A program made the translations under genes and the position numbers. A stretch of 7,138 nucleotides of DNA from Clostridia bacterium (lineage in GTDB: Bacteria; Bacillota; Clostridia; Oscillospirales; CAG-272): positions 1 to 7,138 of the forward strand of contig JAFQAM010000133.1 of NCBI GenBank assembly GCA_017416885.1, given 5' to 3'. Below the pieces are notes generated by a model. It worked only from the letters and a program-made list of their open reading frames with translations, was not told where the DNA came from and searched no databases. How positions within the stretch are numbered: position 1 is the stretch's first letter; every line of letters begins with the position of its first letter. This document shows positions 1-6,082 of this stretch, in pieces.

Positions 1-228
1 CGATCTGCCGTCATCCTCAGTTATGCCTAAAAGCTCCGCTATTTCCCTTAAATTCTTGCACAAAAGGAGCTTATCCATCATTTCCTTGCTTGGCTCGTGA
101 GTAATATTAAGCTCGCGCTCGTCATTTTCGCCAAATTCTATTTCAAGCCTTGCCGCTTCTCCCTCAATTATAAATGTGATAAAGGAGCTGCTGCTTGAAT
201 TGGTTACAAAATCTGCTCGGATTTTCAT
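1..228 (-). CDS. FVTNSSSSSF-motif protein, 3'-truncated by window edge (function unknown)
   Basis: The first 76 codons of a gene that runs off the left edge; I translated it by hand from the complement. It starts at an ATG (complement of 226-228) with a purine-rich GGGGAG Shine-Dalgarno-like site 14 nt upstream, which is long spacing. The N-terminus is MKIRADFVTNSSSSSF, nearly identical to that of the 285-residue gene just upstream in the operon. It is followed by a short hydrophobic strand (ITFIIEG) and the shared LEIEF segment. Residues 52-69 (DKLL...EIAELLGI) align without gaps to residues 115-132 of the neighbour, so the two are paralogues and this one lacks about 63 residues found in the other. 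No signal peptide or membrane segment is visible. I recall similar Ser-rich N-termini on many uncharacterised clostridial proteins but know no function for them. The gene is probably co-transcribed with its two upstream neighbours (27-bp gap). Confidence 0.85.
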   Translation of the reverse strand, partial: MKIRADFVTNSSSSSFITFIIEGEAARLEIEFGENDERELNITHEPSKEMMDKLLLCKNLREIAELLGITEDDGRS

Positions 229-255
229 TTTATCTACACTTTCTCCCCTGTTTTT

Positions 256-1113
256 TTATTTTTTGTCCGAATCAAAGTAAGCTTGTCTTGAACCGTCTTC
301 GCTTATTTTTATTTCCTTGCCAAGATATTCGCTTTTAAATCTACCCTCAAGAAAATAAACCTCGCGCTTTTCTGCGTATTTTTCGTCTGCAAGAAATTGG
401 TTTTCCTCAGCGGAATAGAGCTCATCCTCTGTGGCAAACTCATAACCGAATTTGTCAAGCACAAGTATTTTATTTTTCAAATCAAAAATAACCTGACTTG
501 ATACGCTTACATCAATTCCCTTTTTCTCAAAAATTCTGTTTTGATAGTCACAGGTAAATGACGCCATATATTTTTCGGTGCTTCCCTTCATAAAAACTAC
601 GGTAGTTGGCATAAAGCCTTGCTTTTCGTAAATATCAAGCATTTCATTAAGAGAGCCATATGTCTTATGCTCCTTGCCGTCATAAACCGAAAATATGGTT
701 TTTCCTCTTTCCTTGTTAATGCATAAAAGGTCTGCCATTTCGCCAAATGAGCTAACGGTTAATAGCTTATTTAATGCTCTTACACTTGCAAGATTATCTA
801 TGCGCGGCGCTCTTTTGGGCGGCGGATTAATTTTTTCGCTTTCCTCACGGAATTTTTTGCGTCTTTCCTCAAGCGCGTTGTATTCATCCTCGGGATTTTC
901 GTATTTTGCGGTGTCGGGGCATTTAACATAATTCCAATAGCAAAAATCCTCATCTAAAAGTCTTTCGTAGATGTCGGTGTCGTCTATATATTCACAGCTT
1001 TCGTCCATAGTATCGCAAAACTCAATCTCAAGAGTTTTTTCTCCGTCGCTTAAAAGATATGTAACGAAGCTGCTGCTGCTTGAATTTGTTACAAAGTCCG
1101 TTCTGATTTTCAT
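256..1113 (-). CDS. 285-residue FVTNSSSSSF-motif protein, function unknown
   Basis: Middle gene of the minus-strand operon, 17 bp downstream of the radical SAM gene. AAGGA, overlapping that gene's stop region, lies about 14 nt before the ATG. The N-terminus MKIRTDFVTNSSSSSF is followed by a short beta-like stretch (VTYLL) and LEIEF at 28-32. Residues 37-112 are a hydrophilic segment absent from the downstream paralogue. It holds an acidic stretch, a charged probable helix (about 79-96) and a Pro/basic linker (PPPKRAPR, 97-104). Residues 115-132 (NKLL...EMADLLCI) match the paralogue again. The C-terminal half (about 135-275) is mixed alpha/beta with short hydrophobic strands (TTVVFM, KILVLD) and no catalytic motif I recognise. 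There is no signal peptide, membrane helix or metal-binding cluster. It is probably cytosolic. Being next to a SPASM radical SAM protein makes it a possible substrate or partner, but that rests on context only. Confidence 0.9.
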   Translation of the reverse strand: MKIRTDFVTNSSSSSFVTYLLSDGEKTLEIEFCDTMDESCEYIDDTDIYERLLDEDFCYWNYVKCPDTAKYENPEDEYNALEERRKKFREESEKINPPPKRAPRIDNLASVRALNKLLTVSSFGEMADLLCINKERGKTIFSVYDGKEHKTYGSLNEMLDIYEKQGFMPTTVVFMKGSTEKYMASFTCDYQNRIFEKKGIDVSVSSQVIFDLKNKILVLDKFGYEFATEDELYSAEENQFLADEKYAEKREVYFLEGRFKSEYLGKEIKISEDGSRQAYFDSDKK

Positions 1114-1130
1114 AATTATTCACACATTCC

Positions 1131-2213
1131 TTACTGTTTTACAATTTTTCTGTGTTCGCTACCGCAAAATACTATTTCGGGCATTAATGGGCATCCGCCC
1201 ATACAAAGCTCTTTTTTGGGGCAGGATGGACAGGCGTTTCTCATTTTGTCTCTAAAGCGTTCAAACGGTTCACTGTTCCACGCTTCCTCAACGGTGCATT
1301 TTCTTAAATCCACCTCGTAGCGCTTTTCTTGGTCAAAGCTGCAAGGCACCATAATCATATCCGCGCCAATATAGCAGCTATACCGTCCACCCTCGCAGGT
1401 GTCAAGGGACTCGGGGGCTATGGATTTGCAGAAATTAATTGCGCCCGGTACATTGCAGCTATCCATTCCCACCTTAAAAGGATGTCTTTTATCAATTAAA
1501 GCAAAAAATTCAGCTACTCTTGCATCATTAAAGTCAAGAACATTTGATTTTGTTCCCTGTCCTGCCGGCTTATGCAATAGAAAAATAACCGCGTTTATTC
1601 CTTTTGGAAAATCGTTATTTTTCAGCCTTTCTATTGCCTCGTCAATGGAATTTTTACCAAGCACATAGTGAATATTTGTTTTCACCTTAGCATTAAGTAG
1701 CATTTCGATTGCTTTTAGAGTATATTCGCTTCTGTACCAGCTGACGGCAACGGCTCCGCAATACTTTTTGCAAAGCATTGCGATTTCCTCTGTCATTCCA
1801 TAGCCTGAGGTTGTAAAGTTTGGCACTAAAAGGTTTTTTCTGCAAATTTTTAAAATTTCCTCAAAATGCTCGTGCTGATCGGGATCACCTCTGCCGCCCA
1901 ATGCGATCTGATTGCATCTACCCCTTGATTGCTTGGCAATCCATTCAAAATCCTCTACCGTCATATTTGGCTTTTCAACTAAAAGTCCGCTTTGATAGCA
2001 GCCAATGCCCGCTTTAGCGCAGAGTCCTGTCTTTCCGTGAATACAGTGTCCCATAATACCAACATCTATTAAATGAGGATATGATGCCATAAAGGGATCA
2101 ACCCCTGTATCCTTGCCGTTTTCGTCAAGTATGCCTGTTCGCACATACGCGCCTGTTTCTGTGTCAAATGCAAATTTGAATTTATATTTTTTATCCTCGA
2201 TTATGTATTTCAT
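1131..2213 (-). CDS. Radical SAM/SPASM protein with atypical CX7CX6C cluster motif
   Basis: First gene of the operon, with a good start (AGGAAG a few bases before the ATG). The 360-residue protein has a radical SAM-like core at about 45-260. C57, C65 and C72 form CX7CX6C followed by Tyr, where CX3CX2C is usual. No canonical CX3CX2C occurs anywhere in the protein. GGRGDP at 106-111 sits where the SAM-binding GGEP motif is expected. The C-terminus is a SPASM-type auxiliary-cluster domain: C273, C280 and C291 (ending VPC), then C328-X2-C331-X5-C337-X3-C341 and C350. CX2CX5CX3C is the SPASM signature. Enzymes of this class bind [4Fe-4S] clusters, cleave S-adenosylmethionine to a 5'-deoxyadenosyl radical and often modify peptides or proteins. 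The substrate here is unknown; the Ser-rich proteins encoded directly downstream are the obvious candidates. The radical SAM/SPASM assignment is firm at domain level. Its activity is not known. Confidence 0.9.
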   Translation of the reverse strand: MKYIIEDKKYKFKFAFDTETGAYVRTGILDENGKDTGVDPFMASYPHLIDVGIMGHCIHGKTGLCAKAGIGCYQSGLLVEKPNMTVEDFEWIAKQSRGRCNQIALGGRGDPDQHEHFEEILKICRKNLLVPNFTTSGYGMTEEIAMLCKKYCGAVAVSWYRSEYTLKAIEMLLNAKVKTNIHYVLGKNSIDEAIERLKNNDFPKGINAVIFLLHKPAGQGTKSNVLDFNDARVAEFFALIDKRHPFKVGMDSCNVPGAINFCKSIAPESLDTCEGGRYSCYIGADMIMVPCSFDQEKRYEVDLRKCTVEEAWNSEPFERFRDKMRNACPSCPKKELCMGGCPLMPEIVFCGSEHRKIVKQ

Positions 2214-2241
2214 ATTGCTTCCTGTAATATTACTTTATTTT

Positions 2242-2270
2242 AGTATAGCATAATAAAAAAATTATTACAA
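2242..2270 (-). promoter_or_regulatory. Sigma-A-type promoter of the radical SAM operon
   Basis: On the minus strand, TTGTAA (2270-2265) is separated by 17 bp from TATACT (2247-2242). A TG one base before the -10 box gives an extended -10 (TGCTATACT). It lies about 29 bp upstream of the radical SAM start codon, and no comparable promoter was seen inside the operon. Assigned by consensus match only. Confidence 0.7.
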
Positions 2271-2282
2271 CAAATATAAACA

Positions 2283-2316
2283 AAAAAATATCACGGCGAA
2301 GGCTGTGATATTTTTT
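2283..2316. terminator. AT-rich hairpin, probable bidirectional terminator
   Basis: A 12-bp perfect inverted repeat (AAAAAATATCAC / GTGATATTTTTT). On the plus strand it extends by a G-U pair and two more pairs, closing a GAAG loop. The A-tract and T-tract give a U-run on both strands. It sits between the repeat island and the radical SAM promoter, so it would stop read-through from the acyltransferase side into the operon. The stem is AT-rich, so its efficiency is uncertain. Confidence 0.65.
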
Positions 2317-2325
2317 AAATTGTGT

Positions 2326-2483
2326 GCTGACAGCTAAAATGTGCTGCGCACTCGATATATTTGCTTCGCAAATTCGATATACTGTGGGATGTCGTGACGC
2401 CATCCCCTACACTGCGATATATTTCACTTTGCAAAATGAGAGCTAACGGCTAACGGCTGGCGGCTGGCGGCTACTAACCACTA
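2326..2483. repeat. Intergenic repeat island: heptads flanking small hairpins
   Basis: A non-coding stretch of modular short repeats. Left end: two degenerate heptads, GCTGACA and GCTAAAA (2326-2339). Then come a GTGC-TGC-GCAC hairpin (2341-2351), an ATTTGC-TTC-GCAAAT hairpin (2359-2373) and a GGGATG...CATCCC hairpin (2386-2406). The word CGATATATTT occurs exactly at 2353-2362 and 2415-2424, and CGATAT also at 2375-2380. The right end is a heptad array: CTAACGG twice, CTGGCGG twice, then CTACTAACCACTA (2443-2483). No ORF or RNA family is recognised. It resembles interspersed intergenic repeats of gut clostridia as I remember them, but I cannot name the family. Confidence 0.75.
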
Positions 2484-2510
2484 AAAAAAGAGCCAAACGG
2501 CTCTTTTTTT
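2483..2510 (-). terminator. Intrinsic terminator of the acyltransferase gene
   Basis: A perfect 12-bp inverted repeat, AAAAAAAGAGCC / GGCTCTTTTTTT, with a 4-nt loop (2495-2498). On the minus strand it ends in a run of seven Ts, and it begins inside the TAA stop of the acyltransferase (2509-2511). It is symmetric enough to work on the plus strand too. Confidence 0.85.
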
Positions 2511-3333
2511 ACATTGTCTTTATGTATTCGTCGATGTTTTGGTTGGTGCGGTAATTTTCCATATCGGGAGTGATGCCTGCGAGGGATTGCATAATGTGGT
2601 AGGTGTCCTTATGTATTTTTTCTACTGCCTCGTGCTTGGGGAGTGTGGTATCGGGAAGGACAGGCTCGCCTACGGTGAGTGTTACAAGGGGAGATTTGCC
2701 GAACCATTTGGCTATGCCCTTTCTTGGGCGGAAGGAGTACGCCATTGGGATAATCGGTCTATTATACTGTACGCTGAGACGGAACACGGACTTTTTAAGC
2801 GGTCTTATATCGGGATAGTAAAACCACATTGAGCCCTCGGGGAAAAAGTGAAGCCATCTTTTGCTTTCAAGCACTTCCTTTAAGCCTTGGTTGAACTTTT
2901 TCATAGCGATAACGCTATCTGTCGGAATAGGCATTCCCCCTGCCCAACGGATAAGCGGACCGTTTGGTCCCTCGAAATTAGTTTTCCACGCAGGAAAATT
3001 TGTAAGATGCGGGAAAATTGCCATTGAAACGCCAAAGAAATCCCACATAAATACATGGTTGGAAACGGTTATTGCGCCGTTTTTAAAGAGCTTTTTGTTT
3101 TTTCTGATATTCCTTCTGCCCTTAACCTTAACTCCGTGTCTTATCTTGCATAGAAGCGCGCCCAATGTGTGCATCATTATCCAGAATGCGCATTTTTTAA
3201 TTGCGCGCCAAAAGCCCTTTTCAAGATATTCGTAATTTTCGTCAAAATGCGTGTCCCTCAAGTGCTTAACATCAATCATATGCTCGTCGCTTCTTTCGGG
3301 ATAATCGTACTTCAGGTTGTGCTTGTAATACAT
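2509..3333 (-). CDS. PlsC-family 1-acylglycerol-3-phosphate O-acyltransferase (LPLAT)
   Basis: A 274-residue acyltransferase of the PlsC/LPLAT family, which moves a fatty acyl group onto lysophosphatidate or a similar lysolipid at the inner face of the membrane during phospholipid synthesis. Family motifs are visible in order: NHVFMWD at 92-98 (NHX4D, catalytic His93 and Asp98), GGMPIPTD at 132-139, FPEG at 164-167 in the phosphate-binding block, and PIIPMAYSFR at 193-202. Residues 41-62 are hydrophobic and may lie along the membrane. The N-terminal 40 residues are hydrophilic and somewhat longer than in a minimal PlsC. The start is supported by AAGGA 9-10 nt upstream. The gene stands alone with its own promoter and terminator, divergent from the GH51 gene, and nothing nearby points to a special substrate. 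Acyl and acceptor preference cannot be read from sequence. Confidence 0.9.
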   Translation of the reverse strand: MYYKHNLKYDYPERSDEHMIDVKHLRDTHFDENYEYLEKGFWRAIKKCAFWIMMHTLGALLCKIRHGVKVKGRRNIRKNKKLFKNGAITVSNHVFMWDFFGVSMAIFPHLTNFPAWKTNFEGPNGPLIRWAGGMPIPTDSVIAMKKFNQGLKEVLESKRWLHFFPEGSMWFYYPDIRPLKKSVFRLSVQYNRPIIPMAYSFRPRKGIAKWFGKSPLVTLTVGEPVLPDTTLPKHEAVEKIHKDTYHIMQSLAGITPDMENYRTNQNIDEYIKTM

Positions 3334-3369
3334 TTTGTTTTTTCCTTTTCTCTATTCTCTTCTAACTAT

Positions 3370-3398
3370 ATTTTACACTATAAATATATTAATTGCAA
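3370..3398 (-). promoter_or_regulatory. Promoter of the acyltransferase gene
   Basis: On the minus strand, TTGCAA (3398-3393) is followed after 17 bp by TAAAAT (3375-3370), about 36 bp before the acyltransferase start codon. The boxes are moderate matches to the sigma-A consensus in a very AT-rich divergent region, so the exact position is uncertain. Confidence 0.5.
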
Positions 3399-3414
3399 CA
3401 GTATAATTTTGTAT

Positions 3415-3442
3415 TTGACTTTACGGTAAAATATGCTATAAT
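3415..3442 (+). promoter_or_regulatory. Promoter of the GH51 arabinofuranosidase gene
   Basis: TTGACT (3415-3420), a 16-bp spacer, then a perfect TATAAT (3437-3442) preceded by TGC, giving an extended -10. The start codon is 29 bp further on, so the leader is short. It carries a GAGGT ribosome-binding site at 3461-3465, 6 nt from the ATG. No clear operator palindrome or cre-like site is seen. Confidence 0.8.
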
Positions 3443-3471
3443 GATTTTAGTATATTTAGCGAGGTAAGAAT

Positions 3472-4947
3472 ATGAAAGCAACACTTAGCTTCAACAAAAA
3501 TAACATAGTTGATAAAATTGACAGAAGAATTTACGGCTCATTTATCGAGCATTTAGGCAGAGCTGTATATAACGGAATTTATGAGCCAACACATCCAACC
3601 GCTGACGATATGGGATTTAGGTCAGATGTAATTGAGCTTACCAAGGAATTAAATGTGCCCGTTGTTCGTTATCCCGGTGGAAACTTTGTTTCGGGATATA
3701 ATTGGGAGGACGGTATTGGCGACAAGTCCAAAAGACCTAAAAAATTAGATCTTGCGTGGTTTAGCGTGGAAACCAATCAGGTGGGCATTGATGAATTTCA
3801 GGAATGGGCAAAGCGCGTTAACACTGAGGTTATGATGGCTGTAAACCTTGGCACAAGAGGTCCTGACGAGGCAAGAAATCTGATTGAATACTGTAACGCA
3901 AAAACCGATACATATTATGCTAATTTACGCCGCGCAAACGGCTTTGAAAAGCCATTTGGCATCAAGCTTTGGTGCTTAGGCAACGAAATGGACGGATGGT
4001 GGCAGATTTGCCATAAAACCGCCGAGGAATACGGCAGAATTGCAACTGAAACCGCTAAGGTATTAAAGTGGATTGACCCGTCAATTGAGCTTGTGGCTTG
4101 CGGTAGCTCAGCCTCAAATATGCCTACCTTTGGCGAGTGGGAGCGCACTGTTCTTGACCACACATATGATTATGTGGATTATGTTTCGCTTCATTGCTAT
4201 TACGGTAACAACGATAATGACACCGCCAACTACCTTGCAAGAGCCGAGGATATGGACCGCTTCATTAAGATTACCGCTGATATTTGCGACGAAATCAAAG
4301 CAAAAAAGAACAGTGATAAAACTGTAAATCTTTCCTTTGACGAATGGAATGTCTGGTACAGAACCAAGGACGAGGAAAAGACAAGAGAAAGATGGGAGAC
4401 CGCGCCGCATCTACTTGAGGAGCATTACAATTTTGAGGATGCGCTTCTTGTTGGCTGTATGCTTATTTCCCTACAAAATCACTGTGACCGCGTAAAAATC
4501 GGTTGTCTTGCTCAGCTTATCAATGTAATTGCGCCGATTATGACGGAAAATAACGGCGTGGCTTGGAAGCAGACAATTTATTATCCATATATGCTTGCTT
4601 CTCTATTCGGCAACGGTACTACATTAAAATCAAGCGTTAAGTGTCCATCATATAAGTCAAACGAGGGATGGGATATTCCATACCTTTATTCCTCAGTTAT
4701 CCACACAGATAGCGACGAAATTATTGTTTTCTGTGTCAATCGCTCGCTGGACGGCGATATGGAGCTTGATGTTGACATGTCAGGCTTTGACGGTTATAAG
4801 CTTTATGAGCATACCGAGCTATATAGCGATAATTTAGATGAAAAGAACACTAAGGATAGCGAAAGCGTTAAGCCGTCAAAACGAGAAATAGCTGACAAAA
4901 TCCTACTTAAAAAGCATAGCTGGAATATGCTTAAATTTAAAAAATAG
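3472..4947 (+). CDS. abfA: GH51 alpha-L-arabinofuranosidase, intracellular
   Basis: A 491-residue glycoside hydrolase of family 51 (EC 3.2.1.55) that releases terminal alpha-L-arabinofuranosyl residues from arabinoxylan or arabinan oligosaccharides with retention of configuration. The N-terminus carries the family sequence IYGSFIEHLGRAVYNGIYEP (20-39). RYPGGNFVSGYNWEDGIG (66-83) follows. The acid/base Glu172 lies in GNEMDGWW, and the nucleophile Glu291 lies in FDEWNVWY. These positions are close to those of the well-studied Geobacillus enzyme (Glu175 and Glu294 from memory), and the length is normal for the family. The (beta/alpha)8 barrel is followed by a C-terminal beta-sandwich from about 385. 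There is no signal peptide, so it acts on imported oligosaccharides. It has its own promoter and terminator; the SASA-type esterase downstream probably belongs to the same hemicellulose pathway. The assignment is firm; the exact natural substrate is not. Confidence 0.96.
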   Translation: MKATLSFNKNNIVDKIDRRIYGSFIEHLGRAVYNGIYEPTHPTADDMGFRSDVIELTKELNVPVVRYPGGNFVSGYNWEDGIGDKSKRPKKLDLAWFSVETNQVGIDEFQEWAKRVNTEVMMAVNLGTRGPDEARNLIEYCNAKTDTYYANLRRANGFEKPFGIKLWCLGNEMDGWWQICHKTAEEYGRIATETAKVLKWIDPSIELVACGSSASNMPTFGEWERTVLDHTYDYVDYVSLHCYYGNNDNDTANYLARAEDMDRFIKITADICDEIKAKKNSDKTVNLSFDEWNVWYRTKDEEKTRERWETAPHLLEEHYNFEDALLVGCMLISLQNHCDRVKIGCLAQLINVIAPIMTENNGVAWKQTIYYPYMLASLFGNGTTLKSSVKCPSYKSNEGWDIPYLYSSVIHTDSDEIIVFCVNRSLDGDMELDVDMSGFDGYKLYEHTELYSDNLDEKNTKDSESVKPSKREIADKILLKKHSWNMLKFKK

Positions 4948-4962
4948 TCGGAGACTATTTTT
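4940..4962 (+). terminator. Hairpin terminator overlapping the GH51 stop codon
   Basis: AAAATAGTC (4941-4949) pairs with GACTATTTT (4953-4961) around a GGA loop, and one further A-T pair lies outside. The stem contains the TAG stop (4945-4947) and ends in a T-run. It is AT-rich and therefore probably only a partial terminator, so some read-through into the esterase gene is possible. Confidence 0.6.
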
Positions 4963-5120
4963 AGTGGTTAGTAGTTAGTGATTAGTAGTTACTTTTACGA
5001 AATTAACCGACAAACTAAATTGATACTATACAAAAAATACTATAAAACAAATGCTTTAGGATGTTAGGGATTTTAAAATCAGTGTTTGACTAACCACTAA
5101 CCACTAACCACTGACCACTA
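4961..5120. repeat. Spacer flanked by inverted heptad arrays
   Basis: The left array is TTAGTGG, TTAGTAG, TTAGTGA, TTAGTAG, TTA (4961-4991). The right array is CTAACCA three times, CTGACCA, CTA (5090-5120). Each is about 31 nt, and one is the imperfect reverse complement of the other, so a transcript could fold into a long interrupted stem around about 98 nt of AT-rich sequence. The enclosed part contains a perfect 12-bp palindrome GATTTTAAAATC (5069-5080) and no ORF. The heptad CTAACCA and the word ATCCCCTAC just after the right array (5120-5128) also occur in the island at 2326-2483. Function unknown. Confidence 0.75.
5020..5046 (+). promoter_or_regulatory. Possible weak promoter of the esterase gene
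   Basis: TTGATA (5020-5025) and TATAAA (5041-5046) are spaced by 15 bp, shorter than ideal. If used, the leader of about 100 nt would include the right heptad array. Otherwise the esterase depends on read-through from the GH51 gene. Confidence 0.3.
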
Positions 5121-5154
5121 TCCCCTACCCCTAAAGCGACTGAAAGGAACGAAA

Positions 5155-6021
5155 ATGAAGGTTGCGATATTTATGCTCTTCGGTCAATCCAACGCCACAG
5201 GACACGGTGTGCCTATGAGTGATACGGATATTATAAAGGAGCCTCTTAAAAATGTATGGGGGCTGAACAGAGAGCCTAATCAATCATTTGATACCGAAAG
5301 GCTGAAATTTTCAAGATACACAAGCTACGGTATGAATCTTGCAGAAAATCAGGACAACACATATTCCGTTGCCAACTGTCTTGCTAAGCATTGGCAAAGC
5401 GAAATTGACAGCGGCGCTGATTTGCCCGACCTTTATGTAATTCAAATTGCAATTGGCGGTCAGGGCGTTTACGGAATGTGGTCGCCTAACCGTGAAAAAA
5501 AGCTTATCCGCGGTAAGCTTGAGGATGTGAATATTTCACTATATCCATACTCGTTGCATATTCTTTCCTTACTCAAGGAGCATCTTGACAGATGTCAGAT
5601 CGAGGCTGACTATATCGGTCTTCATTGGCGAGGCGGCGAGCAGGAGTTTTGGCAGCATATTGACAATTTAAGAAATGAGGACAGGCTGAAAAACACCTAC
5701 AAAACGCTTATTGGCGGTTGGCGCGACGCGTTAAAATGCGATTTTCCTATTGTTTTACACAAGCTTAATTTTGAAGGGCTTTTAAAGGGACTTGAAAACG
5801 GCAAGCATATTCCAAGCATGAATTATATAAATGAGGTTTACTCCGATTTATGCAAGGAGCTTCCTAACATATCAATGTTTGATAGCCTTAATGCCCCGCA
5901 TTACGATCCCGAAAACGGCTATTCCCTGTTTCGTTGGGATATGGTGCATTATAATCCGGAAACTAACGATTGGGTTGCACAGGAAATTATCAAGGACTAT
6001 AAAGCGAAAAGAAATATTTAA
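5155..6021 (+). CDS. Sialate O-acetylesterase-like SGNH hydrolase (SASA/CE6-type)
   Basis: A 288-residue protein of the SASA (DUF303) group of SGNH-fold esterases, which remove acetyl groups from sugars. In plant-polysaccharide degraders the related CE6 enzymes act on acetyl-xylan. FMLFGQSNATGHG (6-18) holds the nucleophile Ser12 in the GQSN motif. IGGQG (100-104) fits the glycine block of the oxyanion hole. WRGGEQEF (158-165) stands where WHQGE is usual. WDMVHYN (261-267) gives the catalytic Asp262-X2-His265 pair. There is no signal peptide: the first strand (VAIFMLF) leads straight into the active-site Ser, so the enzyme should be cytosolic. AAAGGA 6 nt before the ATG fixes the start. It follows the GH51 gene on the same strand after 207 bp, suggesting joint debranching of imported hemicellulose oligomers. 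The family is clear; the true substrate is inference. Confidence 0.85.
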   Translation: MKVAIFMLFGQSNATGHGVPMSDTDIIKEPLKNVWGLNREPNQSFDTERLKFSRYTSYGMNLAENQDNTYSVANCLAKHWQSEIDSGADLPDLYVIQIAIGGQGVYGMWSPNREKKLIRGKLEDVNISLYPYSLHILSLLKEHLDRCQIEADYIGLHWRGGEQEFWQHIDNLRNEDRLKNTYKTLIGGWRDALKCDFPIVLHKLNFEGLLKGLENGKHIPSMNYINEVYSDLCKELPNISMFDSLNAPHYDPENGYSLFRWDMVHYNPETNDWVAQEIIKDYKAKRNI

Positions 6022-6042
6022 TTTTATCGACACATATCAATC

Positions 6043-6082
6043 AAAAACCACGCATTGCGTCCGCAATGCGTGGTTTGTTTTT
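6043..6082. terminator. Strong bidirectional terminator between convergent genes
   Basis: A 14-bp perfect stem, AAACCACGCATTGC (6045-6058) with GCAATGCGTGGTTT (6063-6076), around a GTCC loop, followed by GTTTTT on the plus strand and GTTTTTGA on the minus strand. It lies between the esterase stop and the stop of the convergent surface-protein gene, so it can end both transcripts. Confidence 0.9.

Noticed and set aside
695..931. Plus-strand ORF opposite the 285-residue gene
   Set aside because: It is antisense to a better supported gene, its translation is low-complexity Ser/Leu-rich, and it shows no domain. The same reasoning removes the plus-strand ORFs within 971-2017 and 2539-3429 and the minus-strand ORFs within the GH51 gene.
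1066..1113. Ser-rich N-terminus as a secretion signal or lipobox
   Set aside because: There is no hydrophobic core of useful length and no cysteine at a cleavage position, so it does not look like a signal peptide.
2214..2508. A riboswitch or structured ncRNA upstream of the radical SAM gene
   Set aside because: The region between promoter and start codon is only about 29 nt, and the hairpins of the island lie upstream of the promoter. No known aptamer core was recognised.
5090..5120. Heptad repeats as a CRISPR array or telomere-like repeat
   Set aside because: Seven-base units without spacers cannot be CRISPR, and an internal location between two genes with inverted partners does not fit a telomere.
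4961..5120. A MITE or insertion-sequence remnant with terminal inverted repeats
   Set aside because: The inverted arms are simple heptad arrays rather than unique ends, and no target-site duplication or transposase remnant was found. Left as a repeat of unknown nature.
5090..5135. G-quadruplex on the minus strand (GGGG, GGGG, GG, GG runs)
   Set aside because: Only two long G-runs are present; the rest are GG pairs from the heptads, so at best a weak two-tetrad structure.
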